Positions 18,192 through 26,908 of a stretch of 64,000 nt of DNA are shown piece after piece; the stretch's first letter is position 1; every line of letters starts with the position of its first letter. This DNA is from Marinomonas sp. MED121. Lineage in GTDB: Bacteria; Pseudomonadota; Gammaproteobacteria; Pseudomonadales; Marinomonadaceae. The notes below the pieces were generated by a model. That model searched no databases. It was not told the DNA's origin and worked only from the letters and a program-made list of their open reading frames with translations. The position numbers and the translations under genes are program-made. The stretch covers positions 278,256-342,255 of the forward strand of contig NZ_CH672431.1 of assembly GCF_000153025.1 (NCBI RefSeq), read 5' to 3'.

Positions 18192-19148
18192 CTATCTTTC
18201 TCGACTTGGAAGTTTGGAGAATTGTGCTTGATAACAACGGCTGAAATGGGAAAGAGAAACAAAGCCACAAGCAGTCGCCACCGAGGTTACGCTGTCTTTG
18301 GTTTGCTGTAGCATCCAACGGGCTTTCTCTAGCCTAAGCTGACGATAAAAGGCCTTTGGCGTTTGTGCTAGATGTCGTTTAAATAAACGCTCAAGCTCCC
18401 TATCTGAAATACCAATATGCTCAGCCAGCTCTGCGATCAATAGAGGCTCTTCAATATTTTGCTCCATTAATTGCACGGCTTCGAGCAAATTTGGGTTACG
18501 GCTATCGAGACGAAGCTGCAAGGAGCGTCGCTGCGGTTCGCTGTGCTCCCTTTGATGCGTATAAACAAGCTCGTCAGCCACCAAGGTCGCCAACTCTTGA
18601 CCATGCTGTGCTCTAATCAGATAGAGCATCATATCAAGCCCTGCTAAGGCACCAGGACAAGAAAAGCGTTTCCTATCTATCACTAACAGTTCCTGCACCA
18701 AGGTTACCTTAGGAAAAGCCTCCTGAGTGGTTTCATGGTTTTCCCAGTGCATAGTTGCGCGATAACCATCTAAGATACCCGCCGCAGCCGCAATATAAGC
18801 GCCTGTATCCTGACAACCAATATCCGCACCATAATGACTTTGCTGTCGAATAAAGCCTAATAGGGCTGGGGTAGTTACCAAATCAGGATCACTACCTGAG
18901 CAAATAATCAGAGTTTCGCACTTCTCAACCGTTTTAAGGTCGGTATGAGTCATGATCTCAATACTGTCACTGCTTGCGATCAAACCACCCTTTTCTGAGA
19001 TAAGTTGCCATTCATACAGTTCCTCACCTTGGGTACGATTCGCATGGCGTAAAGGGTCTAACATGGCTGTTAAGCCAAACAGAGAAAAGCCTGGCAGTAA
19101 CAGAAAATAAACCTTTTGCACGCTCGTTCTTGATGGATCACCAAACAA
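18192..19148 (-). CDS. cdhR: AraC-family carnitine catabolism regulator, CdhR-like
   Basis: GATase-1-like N-terminal domain (about 10-180; FLLLPGFSLFGLTAMLDPLR, GADIGCQDTGAYIAAAAGIL) and C-terminal AraC HTH pair (about 215-318). It should activate the carnitine genes on sensing carnitine. The start is a TTG at 19148 with AGGAG 7 bases upstream; the ATG within that spacer is in another frame and stops after a few codons, so TTG is well supported. It is divergent from the thioesterase gene and upstream of cdhC-cdhA. Which inducer it binds cannot be read. Confidence 0.85.
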   Translation of the reverse strand: MFGDPSRTSVQKVYFLLLPGFSLFGLTAMLDPLRHANRTQGEELYEWQLISEKGGLIASSDSIEIMTHTDLKTVEKCETLIICSGSDPDLVTTPALLGFIRQQSHYGADIGCQDTGAYIAAAAGILDGYRATMHWENHETTQEAFPKVTLVQELLVIDRKRFSCPGALAGLDMMLYLIRAQHGQELATLVADELVYTHQREHSEPQRRSLQLRLDSRNPNLLEAVQLMEQNIEEPLLIAELAEHIGISDRELERLFKRHLAQTPKAFYRQLRLEKARWMLQQTKDSVTSVATACGFVSLSHFSRCYQAQFSKLPSRER

Positions 19149-19275
19149 GTTTCATCTCCTTTCCCCATTAAAACGTCGATAATAATCAATTTATATGCGA
19201 CTTTAATCAATAGCATAGTTTTTTTATGTCTAGCATAGGAGCCAGCCAAACCATTTACCTGAACTAGGAGCAGCA

Positions 19276-19788
19276 ATGCCAAGCCAAACAGCACAGGCAG
19301 AACATACCAGCGATATGATTAACTTATTTGAAAGCCCCGTTTTGCCTGAATGGATAGATTATAACGGGCACATGAATGATGCCTATTATGTGGTCGCTTT
19401 TAGTCAGGCTATTGACGCCTTTATGTTGCATATTGGTCTGGATGAAACCTTTAGAGAAGAACAAAGCGTTTCTATTTACACCCTTCAAAGCATGGTGACT
19501 TACCTAAAAGAAGTCGCCGAAGCTGAGCCCATCATTATTCAAGGGCAGTTATTAGAGAGTGATAGCAAGAAGCTAAGGCTTTTTATGACCATGTACCATG
19601 GGCAAACACATGATGAATTAGCCACCATGGAAACCTTGTTATTACATATGGATATGCAAGCACATAGAGCGGCACCTTTCTTAGAGAAAACTCAATCTTT
19701 GGTGAATAACATACAAGCGGCTCACAATTTATTAGAAACGCCAGCTAATGCGGGTAAAGCCATTGCGATTAGACGCCCTAAATCTTAA
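19276..19788 (+). CDS. cdhB: Betainyl-CoA thioesterase
   Basis: Hot-dog fold thioesterase of 170 residues; DYNGHMNDAYYV is the 4-hydroxybenzoyl-CoA-type signature with its acidic residue. In carnitine degradation it hydrolyses betainyl-CoA to glycine betaine and CoA. An AGGAG ribosome site precedes the ATG. Divergent from cdhR with a 127-base shared promoter region. A generic acyl-CoA thioesterase would look similar; the assignment comes from context. Confidence 0.85.
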   Translation: MPSQTAQAEHTSDMINLFESPVLPEWIDYNGHMNDAYYVVAFSQAIDAFMLHIGLDETFREEQSVSIYTLQSMVTYLKEVAEAEPIIIQGQLLESDSKKLRLFMTMYHGQTHDELATMETLLLHMDMQAHRAAPFLEKTQSLVNNIQAAHNLLETPANAGKAIAIRRPKS

Positions 19789-19842
19789 CTATTGTTTTCT
19801 AGAGCAGTTTCTTTCTAAAGCAGTAACTTTCTCAAAGAGCAT

Positions 19843-19873
19843 AAAAAGGGTGTCCAATGGACACCCTTTTTAT
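19843..19873. terminator. Bidirectional terminator between thioesterase and thiolase genes
   Basis: Near-perfect stem AAAAAGGGTGTC / GACACCCTTTTT with a short loop CAATG, A-run before and T-run after. Serves the converging cdhB and atoB. Confidence 0.92.
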
Positions 19874-19904
19874 TGATGAGTATGACAAGAGAGCAGAAAA
19901 ACGA

Positions 19905-21080
19905 TTAGTTAGAAAGCGCGGCTGCGATTCCCATACCACCGCCAATGCACAAGGTCGCAAGGCCTCGTTTAGCCTCACGTTTTTGCATCTCATGGATCAA
20001 GCTCACCAAGATACGACAACCTGAGGCACCAATGGGATGCCCAAGCGCAATGGCACCACCATTTACATTCACTTTAGTGGTATCAAAACCAAGCTCTTTA
20101 TTCACCGTCATGGCTTGTACCGCAAAGGCTTCATTGGCTTCGATAAGATCGAGGCTAGCGATCTCCCAACCTACTTTGTCTAAGCACTTACGAGTGGCAT
20201 GAATAGGCCCTGTTCCCATAATTTCTGGGGCACAGCCTGAGCTTGCAAAGCCTTCTAAGGTTGCAAGAACCGTTAAACCCAGCTCATCTGCTTTTTCTTT
20301 TGTGGTGACAACAACCATAGCCGCACCATCATTGATGGTCGATGCGTTACCTGCTGTCACTGTGCCTTCTTTGTTAAACGCAGGACGAAGTTTGGCAAGG
20401 GAGGCAAGCTCAGTGCCATGTCTTGGCTGTTCGTCAGTATCGACGATCAGGTCATCTTTACGACGCTGAGGCACACGAATAGGAATAATTTCTTGCTCAA
20501 ATTGACCTGCTTCCATGGCAACTTGTGCTTTTTGCTGAGAGGCGACAGCAAACGCATCTTGCTCATCACGGCTCACACCCCATTTTTTAGCGATATTTTC
20601 TGCCGTAATACCCATGTGGTAATCATTAAAGGCATCCCATAAACCATCACTTATCATGGTATCTTTTAATGCCCAATTACCCATTTTCTGACCATTACGA
20701 CTATTAGGTAGCACATGTGCCGCTTGGCTCATGCTTTCTTGACCACCGGCAACCACCATTTGCGCATCACCCGCTAACAGCGCTTGAGCCGCCATTTGCA
20801 CGGCTTTTAAACCAGAACCACACACCTTATTAATCGTGAGTGCGGATACAGATTCAGCAAGGCCAGCATTAAGCATTGTTTGGCGGGCTGGGTTCTGACC
20901 ACAACCTGCCGTTAAAACTTGCCCTAAAATGACTTCGTCAATGTGATCTTTTAGTACTGGCTGTTTTTCGAGCAAACCCGCTAATACTTGCTTACCTAGT
21001 TCAACAGCAGACAAAGATGATAAGCTGCCATTAAACGCGCCTACCGCAGAGCGGCCTGCCGCTACAATTACAATTTGCAT
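19905..21080 (-). CDS. atoB: Acetyl-CoA acetyltransferase (acetoacetyl-CoA thiolase)
   Basis: Splits acetoacetyl-CoA to two acetyl-CoA. It is 391 residues, the typical length. The nucleophile is C87 in NKVCGSGLKAV, with GGAIALGHPIGASG (histidine) and the C-terminal CIGGGMG (cysteine). It follows the two CoA-transferase genes after 22 bases, giving a dhcA-dhcB-atoB operon that degrades the acetoacetate released by CdhC. An identical order exists in Pseudomonas. Confidence 0.93.
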   Translation of the reverse strand: MQIVIVAAGRSAVGAFNGSLSSLSAVELGKQVLAGLLEKQPVLKDHIDEVILGQVLTAGCGQNPARQTMLNAGLAESVSALTINKVCGSGLKAVQMAAQALLAGDAQMVVAGGQESMSQAAHVLPNSRNGQKMGNWALKDTMISDGLWDAFNDYHMGITAENIAKKWGVSRDEQDAFAVASQQKAQVAMEAGQFEQEIIPIRVPQRRKDDLIVDTDEQPRHGTELASLAKLRPAFNKEGTVTAGNASTINDGAAMVVVTTKEKADELGLTVLATLEGFASSGCAPEIMGTGPIHATRKCLDKVGWEIASLDLIEANEAFAVQAMTVNKELGFDTTKVNVNGGAIALGHPIGASGCRILVSLIHEMQKREAKRGLATLCIGGGMGIAAALSN

Positions 21081-21102
21081 AACTTAACTACCTGTCTCTT
21101 AA

Positions 21103-21759
21103 TTAAAACGTCATTTCTGGAACATGATCAGGCACGATCAAACGGCCTTGGGTTTTTGCTTGAATCTCTTCCACTGAAACCCCAGGTGCACGTTCCTTCA
21201 GAATAAAAGCACCGTCTTCAATCTCAAGCCAAGCAAGGTCAGTCAGTACCTTTTTGATACAGCCTTTACCTGTTAGCGGTAAGCTGCAGGCCTCTAACAG
21301 TTTAGAGTCACCATTTTTTGATGCGTGAGTCATGGTAACAATAATATTGTCAGCACCAGCAACCAAATCCATTGCGCCCCCCATGCCTTTAATTAACTTC
21401 TTAGGAATCATCCAAGATGCAATGTTACCGCTCACATCAACTTCGAAAGCCCCTAAAACGGTCAGATCTACATGGCCGCCTCGAATCATGGCAAAGGATT
21501 CAGCCGACGAGAAAATAGAGCTACCAGACACTGCAGTTACTGTCTGTTTACCGGCATTAATCATGTCTGCATCTAGTTCGTCTTCGGTTGGAAAGGCACC
21601 CATACCGAGTAAGCCATTTTCTGATTGCAGCATGACTTCCATACCTTCTGGCACAAAGTTAGCTACTAAAGTGGGAATACCAATACCTAGGTTTACGTAA
21701 AAACCATCTTCTAGTTCACGTGCCACTCGAATGGCCATTTGATCACGGGAAAGAGTCAT
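21103..21759 (-). CDS. dhcB: 3-oxoacid CoA-transferase subunit B
   Basis: Beta subunit of a family I CoA-transferase that activates acetoacetate. The glutamate of the SENGLLGMG motif forms the CoA thioester intermediate in this family. 218 residues, normal. Pairs with the alpha subunit encoded 33 bases upstream. Homologues in Pseudomonas are annotated as dehydrocarnitine or acetoacetate CoA-transferase; the latter fits the BKACE pathway better. Confidence 0.92.
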   Translation of the reverse strand: MTLSRDQMAIRVARELEDGFYVNLGIGIPTLVANFVPEGMEVMLQSENGLLGMGAFPTEDELDADMINAGKQTVTAVSGSSIFSSAESFAMIRGGHVDLTVLGAFEVDVSGNIASWMIPKKLIKGMGGAMDLVAGADNIIVTMTHASKNGDSKLLEACSLPLTGKGCIKKVLTDLAWLEIEDGAFILKERAPGVSVEEIQAKTQGRLIVPDHVPEMTF

Positions 21760-21792
21760 AAAATCACCTATATAATTTAGAAATCAAACGCC

Positions 21793-22491
21793 TTATTCAG
21801 ACACTGTTCGCTTTTCAATACGTTTTTCAAAGGTACCTACAATCACCCTATCCACATAAATCCCTGGAGTGTGAATATGAGCAGGATCAAGAGAACCGGT
21901 TTCGACTAATTCTTCCACTTCAACCACGGTAATCTTGCCGGCAGTTGCGGCAAGTGGGTTGAAGTTTTGCGCAGTATGGCGATAGATAACATTACCGTAT
22001 TTGTCTGCTTTCCAGCCTTTTACTATGGCAAAGTCACCTGTAATAGACTCTTCTAACAGGTACTCACGACCATTAAATTCGCGGGTATCTTTACCTTCAG
22101 CAACCGGTGTTCCCACCCCTGTTGCGGTATAAAATGCCGGTATACCTGCACCGCCTGCACGCATTTTTTCAGCCAAGGTACCTTGTGGTGTTAGCTCGAC
22201 TTCCAAGTCACCTTCTAATAACTGCTTTTCAAATAAAGCGTTTTCACCCACATAAGAAGACACCATTTTTTTGATTTGCATATCTTCTAACAAGATGCCA
22301 AGACCAAAACCATCTACCCCACAGTTATTAGAAACCACAGTTAAGTTTTTGGTTTGCTTACGTTTAATCTCACTAATCAAATTCTCAGGAATACCACACA
22401 GACCAAAACCGCCTGCTAAAACCGTCATTCCGTCTTCTAGACCTGCAAGGGCTTCCTCGTAGGTGTCTACTACCTTATTAAAACCAGCCAT
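21793..22491 (-). CDS. dhcA: 3-oxoacid CoA-transferase subunit A
   Basis: Alpha subunit of the CoA-transferase, 232 residues, with the CoA-binding glycine loop [13 protein letters not shown] at about 28-40. First gene of the dhcA-dhcB-atoB unit and divergent from a LysR gene, which is the likely regulator. The 162-base gap to that gene is strikingly AT-rich. Confidence 0.92.
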   Translation of the reverse strand: MAGFNKVVDTYEEALAGLEDGMTVLAGGFGLCGIPENLISEIKRKQTKNLTVVSNNCGVDGFGLGILLEDMQIKKMVSSYVGENALFEKQLLEGDLEVELTPQGTLAEKMRAGGAGIPAFYTATGVGTPVAEGKDTREFNGREYLLEESITGDFAIVKGWKADKYGNVIYRHTAQNFNPLAATAGKITVVEVEELVETGSLDPAHIHTPGIYVDRVIVGTFEKRIEKRTVSE

Positions 22492-22653
22492 GTGTTCACC
22501 TCAAATTAATACATGCTTTATTTGATATTAGTTTGTATCATCTTCACTCATTAATTAAGTTTATAATTTTTATCTATTAATACTTTTTACTTATTAATCT
22601 TTTAACATATTAAATAGCTTTAGCATGCGCAATATTAACAATGGATACCTGAC

Positions 22654-23550
22654 ATGAACCCGAAACAACTCAAAGTCTTCCTTGCTGTAGCAAGAACCAA
22701 AAGTTTTGCCGAAGCTGCGGCTTTAGTTCATATGTCACAACCTGCTGTCAGCTTATCCATTAAAAATTTAGAAGACTCCCTAGGTGGCAGACTCTTTACT
22801 CGCACCACGAGAACCACTCACCTCACCCCAGAAGGTGAAGCCCTTATGCCCATTGCCAAGTCATTATTAGCCTCTTGGGCCGATGCGGAACATGAACTAC
22901 ATCAAAGATTTACCTTAAATATGGGAAAAATAGCCCTCGCCGCCATGCCCTCCTTTGCAGCATCCTTATTACCGCAAAGTTTGCTCAAATATAGACAGAA
23001 GCATGCCAATATAAAGGTGGAAGTACATGACGTACTCGCTGATACCGTGGTGGAGTTAGTGCGTTCAGGACAAATGGAAATCGGTATTTCCTTTGCCCCA
23101 GAAAACACCCAAGATCTGAATTTTCAAACCCTGTTTAATGATAGGTTTATTGCGGTAGTGCCCAATAATAGTCCCTTAAGAGATGTTGATGAGCTCACTT
23201 GGGCTCAGTTATTGGAATATGACTTTATCACCTTACAACGACCATCCAGTGTGCGTAGCATGATAGAAGAAGCATTATTTAAAGAGTCGATTGAGTTACA
23301 GGTTACTTTTGATGCCCACCAACTTGCCACGATCGGCCGTATGGTGGCGGAAGGCTTAGGCGTCGCTGTGGTGCCAGCTTTATGCGAGCGTCAAATGAAG
23401 GAGCAAGGCGCTATTTGTTTACCCATTAAAGCGCCTATCATTGCCAGAAATGTGGGTATCATCACCAAAGCTAAAACACCGCTTTCTATTGCGGCTGAGG
23501 CCATGGTGGAAACCTTGATTGAAACCTTTGCCAATGACAAGACTAAATGA
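22654..23550 (+). CDS. LysR-family regulator next to the CoA-transferase operon (DhcR-like)
   Basis: Typical 298-residue LysR protein: N-terminal winged HTH (1-60; MNPKQLKVFLAVARTKSFAEAA, SQPAVSLSIKNLE) and a periplasmic-binding-protein-like effector domain (about 90-290). Divergent from dhcA-dhcB-atoB, the classical LysR arrangement, so it probably controls that operon. The last codons lie in a 13-base tandem repeat. Confidence 0.88.
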   Translation: MNPKQLKVFLAVARTKSFAEAAALVHMSQPAVSLSIKNLEDSLGGRLFTRTTRTTHLTPEGEALMPIAKSLLASWADAEHELHQRFTLNMGKIALAAMPSFAASLLPQSLLKYRQKHANIKVEVHDVLADTVVELVRSGQMEIGISFAPENTQDLNFQTLFNDRFIAVVPNNSPLRDVDELTWAQLLEYDFITLQRPSSVRSMIEEALFKESIELQVTFDAHQLATIGRMVAEGLGVAVVPALCERQMKEQGAICLPIKAPIIARNVGIITKAKTPLSIAAEAMVETLIETFANDKTK

Positions 23551-23560
23551 CAAGACTAAA
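23535..23560. repeat. 13-base perfect tandem repeat across the LysR stop codon
   Basis: TGACAAGACTAAA occurs twice head-to-tail at 23535-23547 and 23548-23560. The TGA that starts the second copy is the stop codon of the LysR gene. This looks like a slippage duplication of the gene end. Confidence 0.9.
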
Positions 23561-23581
23561 TAAAAAGCCTTCAGCACTTTT

Positions 23582-23629
23582 TATGAGAAAATTAAAAGCG
23601 CTTTCTATGAGAGAGTAAAAAGCGCTTAG
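23582..23629. repeat. 24-base imperfect tandem repeat containing AAGCGCTT palindromes
   Basis: Units at 23582-23605 and 23606-23629 match at 19 of 24 positions. Each contains the self-complementary AAGCGCTT, so the two copies can also pair as a hairpin. The second unit overlaps the last bases of dtd. It may work as a terminator for the converging LysR and dtd genes. Confidence 0.75.
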
Positions 23630-24060
23630 TCCAACATAAAAGTGACAGGTCCATCATTAATTAAGGCCACTTGCATGTCTGCCCCAAACTCACCTGTCGC
23701 TACCTTGTCGTGTTGCTTGCGCACCATATCCACAAATACATTAAACAAACGCTCTGCTTCAGCGGGCACAGCAGCCGTTGAAAACCCAGGTCGCAAGCCT
23801 TTTTTGGTTTCAGCCGCCAAGGTGAACTGCGAAACAAGCAGCACACCACCTTCAACTTGCTTGACGTTAAGGTTCATCTTGCCTTCTTCATCGCCAAACA
23901 TGCGGTACTTTAATAGCTTATCCGCTAAACGCTGAAGGTCTGCTTCCGTATCGGCTTTTTCAATACCCACCAGCACCATCTGCCCATGATCTATGGCGCC
24001 AATCACCTCACCCGCCACAGTCACACTGGCTTGTTTTGCTCTTTGTATCAGTAGTTTCAT
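23626..24060 (-). CDS. dtd: D-aminoacyl-tRNA deacylase
   Basis: Removes D-amino acids (and glycine from tRNA-Ala) to protect translation. At 144 residues it is full length. The two signature motifs are present: SQFTLAAETKKG and the C-terminal NDGPVTF. It lies 2 bases downstream of the HEPN/Abi-type gene and is probably read from the same transcript. Confidence 0.95.
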   Translation of the reverse strand: MKLLIQRAKQASVTVAGEVIGAIDHGQMVLVGIEKADTEADLQRLADKLLKYRMFGDEEGKMNLNVKQVEGGVLLVSQFTLAAETKKGLRPGFSTAAVPAEAERLFNVFVDMVRKQHDKVATGEFGADMQVALINDGPVTFMLD

Positions 24061-24062
24061 TT

Positions 24063-24860
24063 TTATTCCTGATTTAGATATTCTTCAACTAAAAACAAAC
24101 TTGCTGAGCCTGCAATATTAATAGTTACTCTAGCAAAGTGCTGCTCTAATTCTATATTCTTATTATTTAAATCGTGTGCATCGCCATATTGCGTACGAAA
24201 CGTTTCAATTGCATCTACTGAATTAGATAAAAGTTTTAGCGTTTTTTTTCTAATAGGATTAACTTGATTAAATTGACCAGTTTCTAAAGTAGAAATTACT
24301 TCTGCAGACAAAGAGGTCAAGCTTTTAGCACTATCAGTATTTTTCCCCTTCGCATTTAAAACCCTCTTACAAACACCTTCAATCATGGTTCTAGAAAGTG
24401 TAAAAGCATTTCCTAGATTATTCCTTTCAATACTATCTAATGCATCTTTCCAATATTGATGTACATCTTTTGAGTCAAATTTTTTATCAAAATCTGATAA
24501 CTTATCTAACAAACCTTCATTCATTGGAGCTTTATTAATTAAGTAGTTTTTTATCCTTTCAAAATCATTTTTAATAAACTCTTGTTTTTGAGGAGTATGA
24601 TAGTCTTTATACTTATTCTGAAAAAAAGTTTTTATGGAGTTCAGGGAGTTATTTTGAATCAGCAATTTTGGAAGATAAGACTTTAGTGCTTCTTGCTCAA
24701 TCAGTTTATTTCTTAATATTTGATAATGTAGATCGTCATCTGAAATGTTACTTAAGTAACTTTCAGCGGTTAAATTAAGAATCGTAATAATTTGCTCACA
24801 GACTTCTTCAACAGTAGATATGTGATCTAACCCAAATCCTTTTTCTATTTCAATTTGCAT
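24063..24860 (-). CDS. Putative abortive-infection / HEPN-type protein
   Basis: Unplaced protein of 265 residues. The C-terminal part (about 130-265) resembles the abortive-infection C-terminal domain. It carries R222-x6-H229 (RTQYGDAH), which fits the R-x4-6-H motif of HEPN ribonucleases. The N-terminal half is Lys/Asn/Ile-rich and unrecognised. I use the ATG at 24860 (AAAGGA 8 bases upstream); an in-frame TTG exists at 24875. The gene is much more AT-rich than its neighbours (14 G or C of 60 at 24541-24600), suggesting transfer, and it lies 2 bases before dtd. The defence role is inference; an RNA-binding housekeeping role is possible. Confidence 0.6.
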   Translation of the reverse strand: MQIEIEKGFGLDHISTVEEVCEQIITILNLTAESYLSNISDDDLHYQILRNKLIEQEALKSYLPKLLIQNNSLNSIKTFFQNKYKDYHTPQKQEFIKNDFERIKNYLINKAPMNEGLLDKLSDFDKKFDSKDVHQYWKDALDSIERNNLGNAFTLSRTMIEGVCKRVLNAKGKNTDSAKSLTSLSAEVISTLETGQFNQVNPIRKKTLKLLSNSVDAIETFRTQYGDAHDLNNKNIELEQHFARVTINIAGSASLFLVEEYLNQE

Positions 24861-24902
24861 TGTGTGTCCTTTCAAAAATCAACTTCATCTATCAATAAAC
24901 AA

Positions 24903-24926
24903 AAAAAGCGCCCGAAGGCGCTTTTT
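24903..24926. terminator. Terminator after typA with UUCG tetraloop
   Basis: Stem AAAAAGCGCC / GGCGCTTTTT. On the minus strand the loop reads TTCG closed by C-G, the extra-stable tetraloop, followed by T-run. It ends typA and implies that the HEPN-dtd pair has its own promoter in the short gap before 24860 or depends on read-through. Confidence 0.9.
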
Positions 24927-24962
24927 GAAACACTAAAAGCCGTGAGGCTTTAGGTGTTTAAC

Positions 24963-26774
24963 TTACTTACGACCCGCACGTTTACGTTCGTTTTCAGTCA
25001 ATAGTTTCTTACGTACACGGATGCTGTCCGGTGTTACTTCGACTAGCTCGTCATCTTCGATGAACTCAAGTGCCTGTTCAAGTGTGTGACGAATTGGTGG
25101 AGTCAGTGTTAGAGCTTCATCAGTACCAGATGCACGTACGTTAGTTAGCTGCTTACCTTTAACAGGGTTAACCGCTAGATCGTTGTCACGAGAGTGAATA
25201 CCGATAATTTGACCTTCGTATACTTCAACCGCATGGCCTAGGAACATACGACCACGGCTTTGTAGGTTGAATAGTGAGTAAGCAGCTGTTTTACCTGCAA
25301 GCATACTAACTAGTACACCATTCTTACGACTTTGTACTTCACCTACTTTAACTGGACCATAGTGGTCAAATACGCTGGTCATGATACCTGAACCAGAAGT
25401 AAGGGTTAGGAACAAACCACGGAAACCAATCAAGCCACGAGAAGGCATCATGAATTCAAGACGTGTACGGCCTTTACCATCTGGTTCCATGTTAGTTAGT
25501 TCTGCTTTACGCAAACCTAGCTCTTCCATGATGGCACCTTGATGCTGGTCTTCAACATCGATAACCACTTGTTCAAATGGTTCAGACATTACGCCGTCGA
25601 TTTCTTTGGTGACAACTTCTGGACGAGATACACCCATTTCGAAGCCTTCACGACGCATTGTTTCGATCAATACAGATAAGTGAAGCTCACCACGACCAGA
25701 AACGATGAATTTATCCGGTGTATCACCTTGTTCTACGCGCAATGCAACGTTGTGGATAAGCTCTTGGTCTAGACGGTCTTTGATGTTACGAGTCGTAACG
25801 AACTTACCTTCTTTACCAGCGAATGGAGAATCGTTAACGATGAAGTTCATGCTAACGGTTGGCTCATCTACGCTTAGCGCAGGTAGCGCTTCAACATTTG
25901 TTGGCTCACACAAGGTATCAGAGATACTTAGCTTGTCGATACCATTGATACATACGATGTCACCCGCAGTCGCTAGTTCAGTATCGATACGGTCAAGACC
26001 CATGTAGCCTTTCACGTTTAGTACTTTACCTTTACGCTCAGAACCATCAGCCGATTTAATAACCACTTGTTGGTTAGGAGAAAGCTTACCACGTGTGATA
26101 CGGCCTACACCGATTACACCGACATAGCTGTCATAATCCAGTGCAGAAATCTGCATTTGGAAGTCACCTTCAGGATCAACCTTAGGTGCTGGTACGCTAT
26201 CTACGATCATTTGATAAAGTGGCGTCATGTCTTCAGCCATTTCTTCTGGATCTTCACCTGCAATACCATTGATTGCAGATGCGTAGATAACAGGGAAGTC
26301 TAATTGCTCTTCTGTTGCGCCTAGACTATCAAAAAGATCAAAAACTTGATCCATTACATAATCAGGACGCGCACCAGGACGGTCAATCTTGTTGATTACA
26401 ACGATTGGACGTAGGCCCTGTTCGAATGCTTTAGAGGTTACGAAGCGAGTTTGTGGCATAGGACCATCAACGGCATCAACCAGTAGACATACGCAGTCAA
26501 CCATAGATAGTACACGCTCTACTTCACCACCGAAGTCGGCGTGTCCAGGTGTGTCTACGATGTTGATGCGGTAGTCATTCCATTTGATGGCTGTGTTTTT
26601 AGCCAAGATGGTAATACCACGTTCTTTTTCTTGGTCGTTTGAGTCCATGATACGCTCAGCGCCTTCGTCCTTGCGATCGAGGGTACCTGATTGGCTCAAA
26701 AGTTTATCAACCAAGGTAGTTTTACCATGGTCAACGTGGGCTATAATGGCGATGTTTCTTAAATTCTCGATCAC
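24963..26774 (-). CDS. typA: Translational GTPase TypA/BipA
   Basis: Ribosome-binding GTPase of the EF-G family linked to stress adaptation and 50S assembly. The 603-residue protein has G1 [10 protein letters not shown], switch [16 protein letters not shown] and G4 [10 protein letters not shown], then domain II, the EF-G-like domain III/V and the BipA-specific C-terminal domain ending in [15 protein letters not shown]. Monocistronic, with its own terminator. Confidence 0.97.
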   Translation of the reverse strand: MIENLRNIAIIAHVDHGKTTLVDKLLSQSGTLDRKDEGAERIMDSNDQEKERGITILAKNTAIKWNDYRINIVDTPGHADFGGEVERVLSMVDCVCLLVDAVDGPMPQTRFVTSKAFEQGLRPIVVINKIDRPGARPDYVMDQVFDLFDSLGATEEQLDFPVIYASAINGIAGEDPEEMAEDMTPLYQMIVDSVPAPKVDPEGDFQMQISALDYDSYVGVIGVGRITRGKLSPNQQVVIKSADGSERKGKVLNVKGYMGLDRIDTELATAGDIVCINGIDKLSISDTLCEPTNVEALPALSVDEPTVSMNFIVNDSPFAGKEGKFVTTRNIKDRLDQELIHNVALRVEQGDTPDKFIVSGRGELHLSVLIETMRREGFEMGVSRPEVVTKEIDGVMSEPFEQVVIDVEDQHQGAIMEELGLRKAELTNMEPDGKGRTRLEFMMPSRGLIGFRGLFLTLTSGSGIMTSVFDHYGPVKVGEVQSRKNGVLVSMLAGKTAAYSLFNLQSRGRMFLGHAVEVYEGQIIGIHSRDNDLAVNPVKGKQLTNVRASGTDEALTLTPPIRHTLEQALEFIEDDELVEVTPDSIRVRKKLLTENERKRAGRK

Positions 26775-26908
26775 AGTAGTGTTTCTCGGCTAGCTGATAA
26801 AAAGTTGCGCGCATTATAGGCGATCTTGCTAGCAATTTGTTAAAAAAACACTCAAAAAACTCACTTTATTCTTCTGTTTTTGAAAAACATCGTACAAAAC
26901 AAGATGAT

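Noticed and set aside
24063-24860. HEPN-type gene plus dtd as a toxin-antitoxin pair
   Set aside because: dtd is a conserved tRNA deacylase with intact catalytic motifs, not an antitoxin; close spacing alone is not enough.
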